A stretch of DNA of 64,000 bases from Euclidia mi (taxonomy: Eukaryota; Arthropoda; Insecta; Lepidoptera; Erebidae), in NCBI GenBank assembly GCA_944739405.2, contig OX123200.2, positions 4,728,761-4,792,760 of the forward strand, given 5' to 3'. Positions within the stretch are counted from its first letter, which is position 1; each line of letters begins with the position of its first letter. The notes beneath the pieces were generated by a model that worked only from the letters and a program-made list of their open reading frames with translations, did no database searches and was not told the origin of the DNA. Positions 20,975 to 30,659 of this stretch are shown piece by piece. The position numbers and the translations under genes were made by a program.

Positions 20975-21172
20975 TATTTTTGTCGATGTGAATCAGTTAC
21001 ATACAGACACGCTACAGCCGAAACTATTGGGCGCAGGAAGCTGAAATTTGGCATGTATGTTCCTTGGGGACCGTAGGGGTGCACTAAGAAGGGATTTCCA
21101 GAAATTCCCACGGGATCGGCCAAAACGGGTAAATTTAAAAAAAATGCAGGCATAGCTGCTGGCGTCCTCTAG
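20975..21172 (+). mobile_element. Helitron-like non-autonomous fragment
   Basis: Contains ACACGCTACAGCCGAAACTA and GGGGACCGTAGGGGTGCACT, and ends GCTGCTGGCGTCCTCTAG before TT. The same sequence in reverse is at 58891-59082. A small GCAG/CTGC hairpin just before the terminal CTAG fits a Helitron 3' end. Confidence 0.6.
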
Positions 21173-21223
21173 TTCTTAATAAAAGCTGAGTAAAGGACAT
21201 TTTTTTGGTATTGGTGGCACGGG

Positions 21224-21455
21224 ATCCGTGTGGTGACAGATTAAGAATACGGATAGTCACCACCCCATATCATCCCATGGGTGTAGTAAGAGCCGACAGA
21301 GGGAGCATATTATGCAGAGAACAGCACTGTAAGAGAAGGAAAACTTGATACAAACCCTATACCAACCCGTTTGGCCAGCGTGGTATAGTAGGCCAATTCC
21401 TCCTTTCAAAGGAGAGGCCTGGTCCAGCAGTGAACTGTTAAAGGCTGATGATGAA
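21224..21455 (+). mobile_element. SINE A, copy 3
   Basis: Flanked by a 9-bp TSD TGGCACGGG (21215-21223, 21456-21464). It shares GAGCCGACAGAGGGAG.ATATTATGC and the GCTGATGATGA end with the copies in the 1.6-2.6 kb region. Confidence 0.88.
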
Positions 21456-21633
21456 TGGCACGGGTTGTTTACACAACTCCACGTTCTGGCATATATTTTG
21501 CGTACGGGTGGTAATAACTGTAGTCATTCGAGCCACCACAGCTCTTCGAAGAAGACCATAAGACTCTTGATGAAGAACATATTAAGTGGTCTTTAATTTG
21601 ACCGCAAAATTGTAATTATGCAAATAGCAAAAT

Positions 21634-21714
21634 CGAATAGTAAAATAATTAGTATTGTTGTAATTTTGTTCAGTAGTTACAAAATTACAATAATACTAAT
21701 TATTTTACTATTCG
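21634..21714. repeat. 36-bp inverted repeat with 9-nt loop
   Basis: Arms 21634-21669 and 21679-21714 are reverse complements with one mismatch and could form a cruciform or hairpin. Immediately outside, TAATTATGCAAATAGCAAAA (about 21612-21631) recurs inverted near 21811-21830, so a second layer of inverted repeat surrounds the first. Confidence 0.85.
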
Positions 21715-21722
21715 GTTTTAGT

Positions 21723-21811
21723 CTCGCGCCTATAACCCCGAAGAGGTAGGCAGAGGTGTATTTCTACACCCACTTTTCGCCAGATATACTTTAGTCCCAC
21801 GTAATAGGGGG
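21723..21811 (-). repeat. SINE C tail fragment
   Basis: The reverse of the 3' part of SINE C: TAACCCCGAAGAGGTAGGCAGAGG followed by the ACACCCACTTTTCGCCAGA block. The tRNA head is missing. Confidence 0.7.
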
Positions 21812-21830
21812 GTTTTGCTATTTGCATAAT

Positions 21831-22021
21831 TACATAGAGAGAAACATTCTGATATATGTAATTTTAATATATTGGCAAACGGCGACAATCGCATTCTAAG
21901 CTATTACGCATTGAAGACATATATCTGGATATCAAAACACTTTACTAATAGGGACTAGTGTCCAAGCTATATACACACGGAGCGTAGTAAAAGATAATCG
22001 TTTCGTACTTCTCCCCATGAA
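21831..22021 (+). repeat. ~190-bp direct duplication, copy 2
   Basis: Second copy of 20572-20763, starting about 1.26 kb downstream. Confidence 0.85.
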
Positions 22022-22850
22022 TTAATTTATACGTGAGAAGTAAATCGTATTTTGGTTTAGATTAAAATCCTTGCCTCTCAATAAGGGCCGGGTATAAATA
22101 AGTCATGTAACTGATCATAGCAATAAGTAATGATCAGCAGAATATTTTTAACATAACGTGAACACCCGTTATCCCCTATATGATGATGTTCAGAGCATTC
22201 TTACACAATTAAATAAACGCTTTCGTTACGAACAATTAAGCATCGCTCAAAGACCATCAATTAATTCACCACGGGGTTATGGTTGCCATCAAATTAATCA
22301 ATATCGGTCCATGTGTGAGATAAATGTGCAATATTGTATAGGGTAATCAGTTACCTCATAATGCTATGATCGTGGGGCAGTTGAAGTGCCTACTATTAGA
22401 AGCAGGTATTCGGGGGTTACGATTGAAAGCTCTTGAAATTTCGCCGTAAGAACTTATCCATGCAGACGTTGATGTCTGCACATTGGCATGGAGAAAATGG
22501 AGGTGAGGCAAAGTTTAATAGTTGCCTCGCTACTTTTAAACAGAACTGTCTGTCTGATTGTCCATAATACATGTACACACAGAATGTGTGCAAGACATTC
22601 GTTCCATTTCTTAAGAAACGTGCTTGGCAATATTAAATCGTTTAATCTCATAAGCGGTTGTTTTAGACTTCTATATAAAAAATAAATTATATATACGTCC
22701 TAGGACTCCTACACGGTTATCGAATCCCAAGCAAGACAGAGCCTATACAATGGTAACCAGATAACTGATCTAATGATATATAATTAAATACACAGGTACG
22801 TAAATCATACAATAGATTAATTACACCACAAAACAATCATAATCGTGCTC
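22022..22850. other. No recognisable feature
   Basis: AT-rich, short frames only. No repeat or RNA gene recognised. Confidence 0.4.
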
Positions 22851-22857
22851 ATCACTC

Positions 22858-22905
22858 ATAGATTGGTGCTGGTGGGTATCGAACCCACGATCGCCTGCTT
22901 AACAG
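22858..22905 (-). repeat. tRNA-like remnant of a SINE head
   Basis: On the minus strand GATCGTGGGTTCGATACCCA is a good B box and T-arm, but no acceptor stem or anticodon arm of a real tRNA is evident. Probably the end of a SINE head. Confidence 0.5.
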
Positions 22906-23214
22906 AATACTAAATAGTAGACGAGATCTGTCTAAAATTATTGTTTGGTTCTTATATATTTATACACGGGTCAATCTCCATTAATTTACATGTTTTCAAT
23001 CTAGAGCACACAAAATATATTTTACTTTAATTTTTTTTGTTTGAATAAATCCTGGCAGTATGAATATTAAAACGCGGTGTGAATAACAAAGTCGATGCAA
23101 ATACAATGAAGCCGCGGATTCTGGGCTGAAGTTGGAGTTTGTATGTTTTCTCTCAATTGTAAAATATACAATAAAACACTGTGTTACAAAAGTTGTAGGT
23201 ACAAACAATTAAGT

Positions 23215-23433
23215 GACTGCCTCCATGGTCCAGGGGATAGCGTGTCACACACGCTGATCGGGGGTTCGATTCCCGGATCGGGCAAAAAATTTAGCTGGGT
23301 TTTTCCGAATTCTCAGTACGTCGAGTCTGGTTTTGTGCCCGGTAACGGCAATAGGCTCGCCCCCTATTACGTGGGACCTGAAAATGCATGGCGAAATGTG
23401 GGTGTAATATTACACCTATGCCTATCCCTAAAC
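23215..23433 (+). mobile_element. SINE C-type, tRNA-derived
   Basis: GACTGCCTCCATGGTCCAGG begins a tRNA-like head with B box GGTTCGATTCCCG. Then follow GTCTGG.TTTGTGCCCGGTAAC and the tail GGCGAAATGTGGGTGTAATA with CACCTATGCCTATCCC. Same subtype as 30427-30659 and 49238-49490, in opposite orientation. Confidence 0.85.
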
Positions 23434-23832
23434 GCCTAAACGCCTCGTGCTTTGCCTTTTATAAGAATAAGAATATATTATTTTATTTTCTTTTTAATTT
23501 AGTTATAGGTTTATAAGTATAGTTTTAGTTGTAAATAGTAAATAAGTTATAGTTAGTGTAAATGTAAATAGTTGTAAAATCTTACTTTATTTTCATAGGC
23601 GCACAAATACAAGAGTGCAACACCCGTCTATGAAAGTTTGGAGTGTTAAGAACATGATGTATGTAACAACGTATGGTGAATTGCTGATAGCATGGTTCAA
23701 AGATTTTGCGCACTTAAGCCCTTCATGCCAATCAATATATTTAAAATAGTATGCTAACACAGGGTCCTGATAACAGATTATTGTTATCTATTAATGTGTA
23801 TAAAATAAATAAATAAGAGATAAAAAAATGTG

Positions 23833-23952
23833 AAGTCTGGCAACCCGCACTTGGCCAGCATGGTGGACTATGGCCTTGTTTGTCATTTTCATTGTAATAA
23901 TAGACCCGTGCCCAGCAGTGGGACAGAAAATAAACATGGCTTGTGATGATGT
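23833..23952 (+). repeat. CCGCACTTGGCCAGC repeat
   Basis: GTCTGGCAACCCGCACTTGGCC, then GACCCGTGCCCAGCAGTGGG. Same family as 1-131 and 51455-51583. Confidence 0.7.
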
Positions 23953-23982
23953 AAGAATCTATATTCATTTTACTTTCATTAT

Positions 23983-24036
23983 CATCATCATCAGCCTGCC
24001 ATAGTCCATTGCTGCATGTAGGCCTCTCCAATGGCA
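23983..24036 (-). repeat. SINE end fragment, (ATC)n-led
   Basis: ATCATCATCATCAGCCTGCC then ATAGTCCATTGCTGCATGTAGG is the reverse of the common ...CCAGCAGTGGACTATGGCAGGCTGATGATG end. It faces the repeat at 23833-23952. Confidence 0.65.
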
Positions 24037-24859
24037 CGCCTTTGAGCTCAATTAAACAAGTTACTTCATACTCTACAAAAAGAAATATGTTTTACATAGT
24101 AATACTTATTAAAAAGGCACACAAAGTGAGGTTCCGTTAATGCGGTACATGTACGTGAAGTTTGTAGAGGCTGACCACTCGCCGGTAACTTACGGTAGAC
24201 GATAAATAAAATATTATTAGCCTTCAAGCCAGTTTGTACATTGAATATTAGCTCCGCGCCGCAGATTTATGTTTTTATACCTTTTCATTCAACGAACACG
24301 CACATTTTCTATTATAGTACTTTTCATGAATATAAATCATAATTTTTTTTGTTGAGGAAAGACGTTTTTAGCTCCTCAAACTAAAGGCGAAGATCTTTTA
24401 TTCAGACTTGGTGATCCTGCCCGTTGGCAATCTGGTTCTGAGGATTGGTGTCGAGGACTTGTATTAAATAGCAATAGCGTTCGAAACTTTTAACATCATT
24501 TGGAATATTATTATGACTTGCACTACATGTTTCTATTTCTATATATAATATAATACCTACGTATTTACAAAAAACAAGTATAATATATAAGTTTCTGGGG
24601 GCACGGTAGTAGACTTGGCAATCGTTTTAAACAATCTAATTTATATATGTGTTACTTATGAGATATATTGTGTTCATGCGATGGCCGAGTCAATCTATTT
24701 ATTTAAAACATTAAAGATTTTTAATTAACCGACTTGGTAATTACATGGATCTTACAACTTTTTACGGTCGCGAGACTTGGTATTTTTGACAAGTATTGTT
24801 TTTATGGGATATCCATTGTCTGGTACTCATAGTACAGGCTCTGCTTAGATTGGGACTAG

Positions 24860-25363
24860 ATGGTGTTGTGTGAAAGTGGTAAAATATTATTACGTTGTTA
24901 TCTCCCACATTTTAAAGTCTGTTTCGAAGCCTCTGAAAGTTGCTTGTCGATAACTTGTGATTTAAGGTCTATAGTAATTGCGTGTGAAACTTTTAATAGC
25001 TGGATCTGTAGACCAGTGAGTTTCTTTGCCACAAATCGTATCCTAAAATGTGTCTGTTTCCATATACATGACAAGGTAATAAGCTCTTACAGCAATATGC
25101 TTAATTCCTTAACGTTTATTACTTGCTTCGAACAGATTACAGACAACCTAGGGTTGCTCTCTATAACTATATCCTTTCTTATTAGAAGAAACTCTCAAAT
25201 GGGCTATCTAGAAAGTAATCAGTATGTATCGAATATTTCAACGCTTGATATTAATGAAAACATAATACGAAGGAATAAAGTAATAAGTATGAGCAAAGTA
25301 TATATGTGTGTATGCCTGCGTGTTAGTATGTATGTGAGTAAGCGTAGAAGTTGTTTGCGTTGA
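24860..25363 (+). CDS. Unidentified 167-codon open frame (doubtful)
   Basis: Opens with ATG GTG TTG TGT and runs 167 codons to TGA. It is rich in Cys, Ser and Ile. It has one hydrophobic run (LGLLSITISFLI) but no recognisable domain and no matching family. In AT-poor frames of this length chance is unlikely but possible. There are no splice signals or neighbours that support a gene. It could be chance or a remnant exon. Confidence 0.2.
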   Translation: MVLCESGKILLRCYLPHFKVCFEASESCLSITCDLRSIVIACETFNSWICRPVSFFATNRILKCVCFHIHDKVISSYSNMLNSLTFITCFEQITDNLGLLSITISFLIRRNSQMGYLESNQYVSNISTLDINENIIRRNKVISMSKVYMCVCLRVSMYVSKRRSCLR

Positions 25364-25739
25364 ACGACTTGGATCATACATACCTACAAGAATGCTGCAA
25401 ACATGTCAAATTGTATACTACGGGGATCAATTGTGTTAAGAAACGCTGCGGCAAATAGTGCAATGGTGTAGGAGTGCGCATTTTAACTTTGAGGCCCCAT
25501 GAAAAATAAAATATCATATTTAGAAAAATCAACATTATTGATTTATAATCTCTCTCTTTATATTTGTTACCAAATTATAGAACAACGAATTCCACAATAA
25601 ATGGCGAGTTTACTTCAACTGAGCCACTCGTTGGTGGTCCTGGCTCTGGGTCTGGCTCTGAAATCACAGATGCAGACGACACTAGATCTCTGTCTGTAAC
25701 TGACCTTGCTAAAACACAGGTAGTAGAGCCTTGCTGATT

Positions 25740-26022
25740 TCAGCGTGAATGGGCCGGCTCGACCGGGGAAGTACTACCCTCTCACAGAAAATCGACGTAA
25801 AGTAACGGTTACTAAACTGTTGCGTTTCGCTCGGTGAGTGAGAGTGCCGGAGGCCCTATCCCCTATTCCTACTCACTTATCCCACTCCTCATCCTATCCC
25901 TTTTCCCAATCCCAAGAGGCGGCAACGCACTTGTGACTTCTGTGGTGTTGCTTGTGTCCATGGGCGGCGGTAATTGCTTACTATCAGGCAATCCGTCTGC
26001 TCGTTTGCCGCCTATTACTATA
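25740..26022 (+). mobile_element. Retroposon with CGGCTCGACCGGGGAAGTA signature, interrupted by mariner
   Basis: GGGCCGGCTCGACCGGGGAAG, GCCGGAGGCCCTATCCCCTA and GGCGGCAACGCACTTGTGAC, ending CTCGTTTGCCGCCTATTACTA, is a repeat I know from lepidopteran genomes. It normally ends in poly(A), and the A-run continues after the mariner at 27321-27328. Reverse-oriented relatives lie at 56788-56975 and 59330-59530. Confidence 0.7.
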
Positions 26023-27318
26023 TACGAGGGTCAAACTGAAAGTTCTTAGAACTGGCCACTTATAAACAATATAATAAAAAAAATATTCTAAAATTTGAAA
26101 ATATAACTCTTTGCCAATATTACTGAGTATATATTTTATTCATTTGTCATTTGTTTTACGATTTGGCGGCAAATTGAAAATTGTCTGTGTCACGTCAACA
26201 TGAATTTAACACGAGAAAATTTTCGTGCAATGATTTTTTATGACTTTCGATGTCATTTAAGTCAACAAGAAAGTTATGATAGACTACGATTGGCCTTTCA
26301 CGATGAAGCCCCATCTCGTGCGACTGTTTACAACTGGTTTAATGAGTTTAAACGTGGTCGCACTAATCTCACTGATGATGTACATGAGGGACGGCCTTCT
26401 ACGGCGACGACTGAAAATAACATCTGTGTTGTGCGGCGTATGATAGAGACTGACAAAAGAGTGACCTATCAGCAGATTCAGACAAGCTTAGGCATCGGTA
26501 TGAGTAAAGTGCACAAAATCCTCCACGAACATTTAGCGGTCAGGAAGCTTTGCGCCCGGTGGATACCTCATAATTTGACTAAGGCTCAAAAACTCCATCG
26601 TGTGGATTGGTGCCGTAAAATGATTGAAAGATTTAACGGAGGTGACTCAAATGCTGTGTTCGACATACTAACAGGTGACGAAAGCTGGATTTACTGTTAT
26701 GATCCTGAAACCAAAAGACAATCTGCTCAGTGGGTGTTTCCTTTCGAGGAGTTGCCAACTAAAGTGAAGAGAGATCGAAGTGCGGGAAAAAAAATGGTGG
26801 CCTCGTCCTTTGGAAGGATAGGTCATTTCGCAACAATTGTGTTAGAGGATCAAAAACAGTTTCTGCAGAATGGTACACTACCAATTGTTTGCCACTTGTC
26901 TTGGAAAAAGTTCGAGAGAAACGACCTCGCAGTAGGATCCTCCTTCACCACGACAACGCCTCGTCGCACACCGCCAAGCGAACGATCGACTATTTGGCGA
27001 CATCAAACGTTGAATTACTGGGTCACCCGCCGTATAGCCCCGACCTCGCGCCTTGTGATTTTTATTTATTTCCAAAAATTAAAGAAAAACTTAAAGGAAA
27101 GCGGTTTATGAATGCTGAAGAAGCGGTGGCTGCGTATCGCGATGCCATTGAAGAGACCCCTAAGGACGAGTGGGCAAAGTGCTTTTCCCAGTGGTTCCAT
27201 CGCATGCAGCGGTGTATTGACGTCAATGGACAATATTTTGAAAAGATATAATAAAACTAATAACTGGCTAATGTAATCAGTTTTTGATTTTCTAAGAACT
27301 TTCAGTTTGACCCTCGTA
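26023..27318 (+). mobile_element. mariner transposon, 1296 bp
   Basis: Perfect 27-bp terminal inverted repeats (26023-26049 and 27292-27318, beginning TACGAGGGTCAAACTG) are flanked by TA on both sides (26021-26022, 27319-27320), the TA target duplication expected of Tc1/mariner elements. Size and single transposase frame are typical. The insertion is in a retroposon just before its A tail. The subfamily is not assigned. Confidence 0.95.
26200..27251 (+). pseudogene. mariner transposase, single frameshift
   Basis: About 350 codons, the usual mariner length. The ATG at 26200 begins an N-terminal helix-turn-helix region (ATVYNWFNEFKRGR), then WIPHNLTKAQKLHRVDWC. Catalytic residues are GDESW (first D), HHDNASSHT (second D) and SPDLAPCD (third D). 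There are exactly 34 residues between the second and third D, the mariner D,D34D pattern. The frame is broken once: after about codon 218 the reading moves to the next frame, in which SAEWYTTNC and the rest of the protein continue to the TAA. The break maps to a five-A run at 26852-26856, consistent with loss of one A. There are no other stops. All three catalytic residues are preserved. Confidence 0.93.
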
Positions 27319-27320
27319 TA

Positions 27321-27660
27321 AAAAAAAACAGCTTCGGTAAAAAGATCGGAATCGTAAGGGCTAAGGCTTAATGCCAGTAATTTTGAAAAGCTTTTGCAGC
27401 TTTTAAGTATGCTGGTATAAAAATCCTATCATTTGGAACACAGTGACTGCTCTGCCAGGATGGATACGCAACTATTTTTCATACTCATTGGCATAGTAAC
27501 TTTTTAGGACCGTGTGAAAGCCACACTCAGGGGGCTGCATTTTATGACTGGCATTCTGTAAATACACGAAAAATATTTAGTTTATAAAATTACACTTTAT
27601 TTTACTCACTAAATACACGAGGAAAAATAAATGTCGTATAAGAGTGCGCGCGCAATGTTA
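27321..27660. other. Sequence between mariner and LTR
   Basis: Begins with the A-run tail of the interrupted retroposon, then AT-rich sequence without a recognised feature. Confidence 0.4.
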
Positions 27661-27667
27661 TACACAC

Positions 27668-28286
27668 TGTAACGTATGACCGGTACCTATCGAGTGTACG
27701 TCATAATACCGTCCATACGCTCGGCCAATCAGGGAAGGCCATCGTCCGCGCTCGTAAGTTTTGTCCTCATTTGGTAATGCGCCGACACCAACGCTGATGG
27801 AGGGCCGGTATATAAAGGGGCCGACAGAGAGGCCGTCACCGCTACTCTACACTAACCTACTACCGCTACTCTATTCTATATCGCTATACCCATATACATT
27901 CTACGTGTATCCTGGTCCCAGCTGTGGGTGAGTTACTACATTTACTGCGTTAGCGTACTGCCCATCTCTCTACCTGCTAGCTGAGGCCGGCTGACGCCGC
28001 CTGCCTGACTCTATTGGTTGTGGCTTTCCTAATGCTGTTTCCCTTCAGGTTCCAGGTTCACGTTAAGACTCCGGCTACGCTCCTAGACCGCTACACTTTC
28101 CTGCATCGCCTTCGGCGTCACCTCTGGCGAAGAGTCTGGCCTGCTCTGCTCATCGTACTCGCACCGCCGGCGTCTGCCAGCTGAACCAACGGCCTGCGAG
28201 GATCTACCGCTACGCGCAGCCTTCGATACTCTGCAATAAACGCATCTAGAACCTCTACTGCGTTTTTACTACCAGAACCCGTTACA
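27668..28286 (+). mobile_element. Solo LTR of a retrotransposon
   Basis: 619 bases that start TGTAACG and end CGTTACA, the TG..CA inverted ends of LTRs, flanked by ACAC (27664-27667, 28287-28290). It contains a TATA box (TATATAAA, 27809-27816) followed by a pyrimidine-rich, GC-rich transcribed part and a poly(A) signal AATAAA (28235-28240). No primer-binding site, gag or pol sequence lies next to either end, so it is a solo LTR left by recombination. The family is not assigned. Confidence 0.8.
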
Positions 28287-28518
28287 ACACACACCGTGCG
28301 CATTCTTATGCACCTCGCCCTTCACAAAAATATTGAACCACCTGCCCCATCTATTGAAAGATGTGTGAAGTTTTTCGAATGAATCGGTTAGCCAAGGATA
28401 TACGTTACTTGGATAATTAATAAATATTTAATGTAGCTCATAGTTATGGACATCGTTAGTCATAGGAAAAAGACGTGCCTGTTCAAGCTCGCTCCATTCA
28501 TATTGCTACCAACACTCG

Positions 28519-28830
28519 TCACACGGTTTTAACCCAGTATTCGGCGACGCGGATCACATTAGGCCTTGCTGGGTTTACGTCGTCAAGTGGGCATAATTCT
28601 ACATCAAACTTGTGGGGCACGTAAGCATATGGCTCATTGTCTGTGGTGAAACGCCGCAGACACACATATTTTAACGAGGGTCGATATAACCCATTGAAAT
28701 ACGTACCTAATGTGTATAGAAAGGCATTTCTACAATAATTATTTGACGCTGGAATTAACCACGCCATGCTTTGTTGGTTCACGAGTACCATGAGAGACCT
28801 GACGTTTCGAGCAGGTGGTACTGGCGGTGG
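28519..28830 (-). CDS. Unidentified coding-like frame, possible 3' exon
   Basis: Open on the minus strand from about 28830 to a TGA at 28519, ~100 codons, with a Met at 28791. The peptide is well mixed and protein-like, with motifs RNAFLYTLGTYFNGLYR, VCLRRFTTDNEPYAYV and ARPNVIRVAEYWVKTV at the C-terminus. Codon use is more GC-balanced than the AT-rich surroundings. A CAG near 28820 preceded by a short pyrimidine/T-rich stretch could be a splice acceptor. I do not recognise the family. It could be the last exon of a host gene, a piece of a transposon or virus-derived protein, or chance. Confidence 0.35.
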   Translation of the reverse strand, partial: PPPVPPARNVRSLMVLVNQQSMAWLIPASNNYCRNAFLYTLGTYFNGLYRPSLKYVCLRRFTTDNEPYAYVPHKFDVELCPLDDVNPARPNVIRVAEYWVKTV

Positions 28831-30084
28831 TCACAAGCAAACCACCAGAGAAAGACCTCGCAGAAACATCTAGTTTTTATGTACAGAACCGCATAATTAA
28901 TTTAATTCCAGTTTAGCTTACACCTTATTAATGCAACACGAACATATAAAAATCTAGTCTTTGCGATTAATTAATTATTCAACGTTCAAAGTAAAACTGT
29001 AAGAGTCATTTCTCTTTTAATAACGTCGTTATATTTAACTGCCTGAAAGTTAAATATTATTTTAACAACACTTTTAAATATTTATTATACGACTTGTCGC
29101 TTCACGCGACTTTGCCTGCGCGAAATTGACAAGCTAATCGAATTTTGGCTGCCATTTTGAAAGCTTTTATTGCGCGAGGCCATTTTTGCATGTTGTATAG
29201 TACTTAACTTAGTAATTCTACGTGTAGTCAGTTTTTATGGCCTTTTTGTTGGGCTTGTTCTTGTTATTTTAACGTTAGAATATTTTTTTTATTGTTAACT
29301 TCAACCTGCGTTATTTGGTATCTCCGGAAAACGATCTGCTTATTGAAAGAAAATATTTAGCAAGACACATCAAATTGTTATAACGAGTGGATAAATCTAT
29401 CTTCTAATCTAAAAACTTTAGGAACTGACTTTTACATGAATATTCCCAAGATCTTGCCAGTTTCTATAGTAGTGACCATTGTAGAGACTCGTGAAGTCCA
29501 GAGAAAATTAAGCATTTTGAGAATTATTCCTTTATTCAGGACTGACACATCAACATTGTTTGCATGAGTCGACGAAGTTAGTTTTAAGTCTACTGCAATA
29601 ATCCAATCTTGCACATAAGACTTGTGAAGTCGTTATGAGTGGCGACGGCTCACTCAAACAAGATTCGTACTTAATAATAAAGTAAGAAATGTCAAATTTG
29701 CGATCATCTGATGGAATATTCATATTTGAGCAAAGTTAGTCTTATTAATCAGAGTAAGTAGGTCTCTAATCAATCTCGGAGGGGCCAAACTTAACTTCTT
29801 GTGAGAATATTCGTTAGCTTGCAATCTGCTATTTGATATTACGAAGTAATATTGGAAGATGAGTCTTCTTAAAGACAAGTAGGTAGTTGATTTATGTATG
29901 TGCATTGTGGAAAGGATAGTCAGAAATCTATCACTATGTGTAATGTTTTTGTCACCTTCAATGGCTTCGTTTACTGTACTCCTGCTAGGCAAGCTTCTTC
30001 TTATTATTAAAGTTCAGGTTTCTTCAAGATCTTTTCCTGCACTGTTTAGCAGGCGATAAGAATAAAATATCAGCACATCATTTC
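28831..30084. other. No recognisable feature
   Basis: AT-rich. Short minus-strand frames around 29432-29992 have no identifiable product. Confidence 0.4.
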
Positions 30085-30165
30085 GAAAAGTCATTGGTGC
30101 GCAACTGGGCGCCATGAGTTTGTACTCTAGGTACTCTACATAGCAGTCTGTTGGTCACTCCTATA
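30085..30165 (-). repeat. SINE B head fragment
   Basis: CGAAAAGTCATTGGTGCGC and AGCAGTCTGTTGGT match the reverse of the tRNA-like head of SINE B (full copy at 53225-53613). The body is absent. Confidence 0.6.
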
Positions 30166-30249
30166 GGTAAAGTAAGTTACTGATCTAGAAAATATTATTT
30201 CAAGTAGTGTACGTTGTACTAAAGTTTTCCCGAAGGTACGACCAGTATT

Positions 30250-30400
30250 GTTTTATTTAATAGATTTCCCTGTTTCCGTGGGTATTTCGGGCAATCCCTT
30301 CTTATTGCAACCATACGCTCTCTAAAGAACATACATGCGCCCAACCTTATTCAACGTTTTATTCCCAGAAGTTGCGGCTGTGCGTTGTCTGTCAGTAAAA
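30250..30400 (-). repeat. Degenerate relative of the Helitron-like repeat
   Basis: GTGGGTATTTCGGGCAATCC, CTTCTTATTGCAACC.TACG and GTTGCGGCTGTGCGTTGTCT parallel the reverse-oriented copy at 58891-59082, with many changes. Confidence 0.5.
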
Positions 30401-30426
30401 AAAATCGTTATATATATTTTTATAGC

Positions 30427-30659
30427 ATCACGCCTGTATTCCTGAAGGGTTAGGCAGAGGTGTAATATTACTCCCACATTTCGCCTTATGTATTTAAGGT
30501 CCCACGTAAGAGGGGGCGAGCCTATTGCCTTTACCAGGCACATTGCCAGACTCCGTGCTGCTACTGAGAATTTAGAAAAACTCAGTTACACTTTTGCCCG
30601 ACCCGGGACCTCCCGGGCAACAGGCAGATACGCTCTCCACTGGACCACGGAGGCAGTCA
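30427..30659 (-). mobile_element. SINE C-type, reverse
   Basis: Reverse of the tRNA-headed SINE: CACGCCTGTATTCCTGAAGG at one end and CTCCACTGGACCACGGAGGC at the head end. The B box is damaged: the sequence between GACCCGGGA and CCTCCC is missing bases compared with 49238-49490. Confidence 0.82.

Noticed and set aside
24860..25363. 167-codon frame as a receptor or secreted protein gene
   Set aside because: One short hydrophobic run only, no motif, no signal peptide, no splice context. Kept only as a low-confidence entry.
27640..28320. The GC-rich, TATA-containing block as a host gene promoter
   Set aside because: TG..CA ends, flanking ACAC duplication and an internal AATAAA explain it better as a solo LTR.
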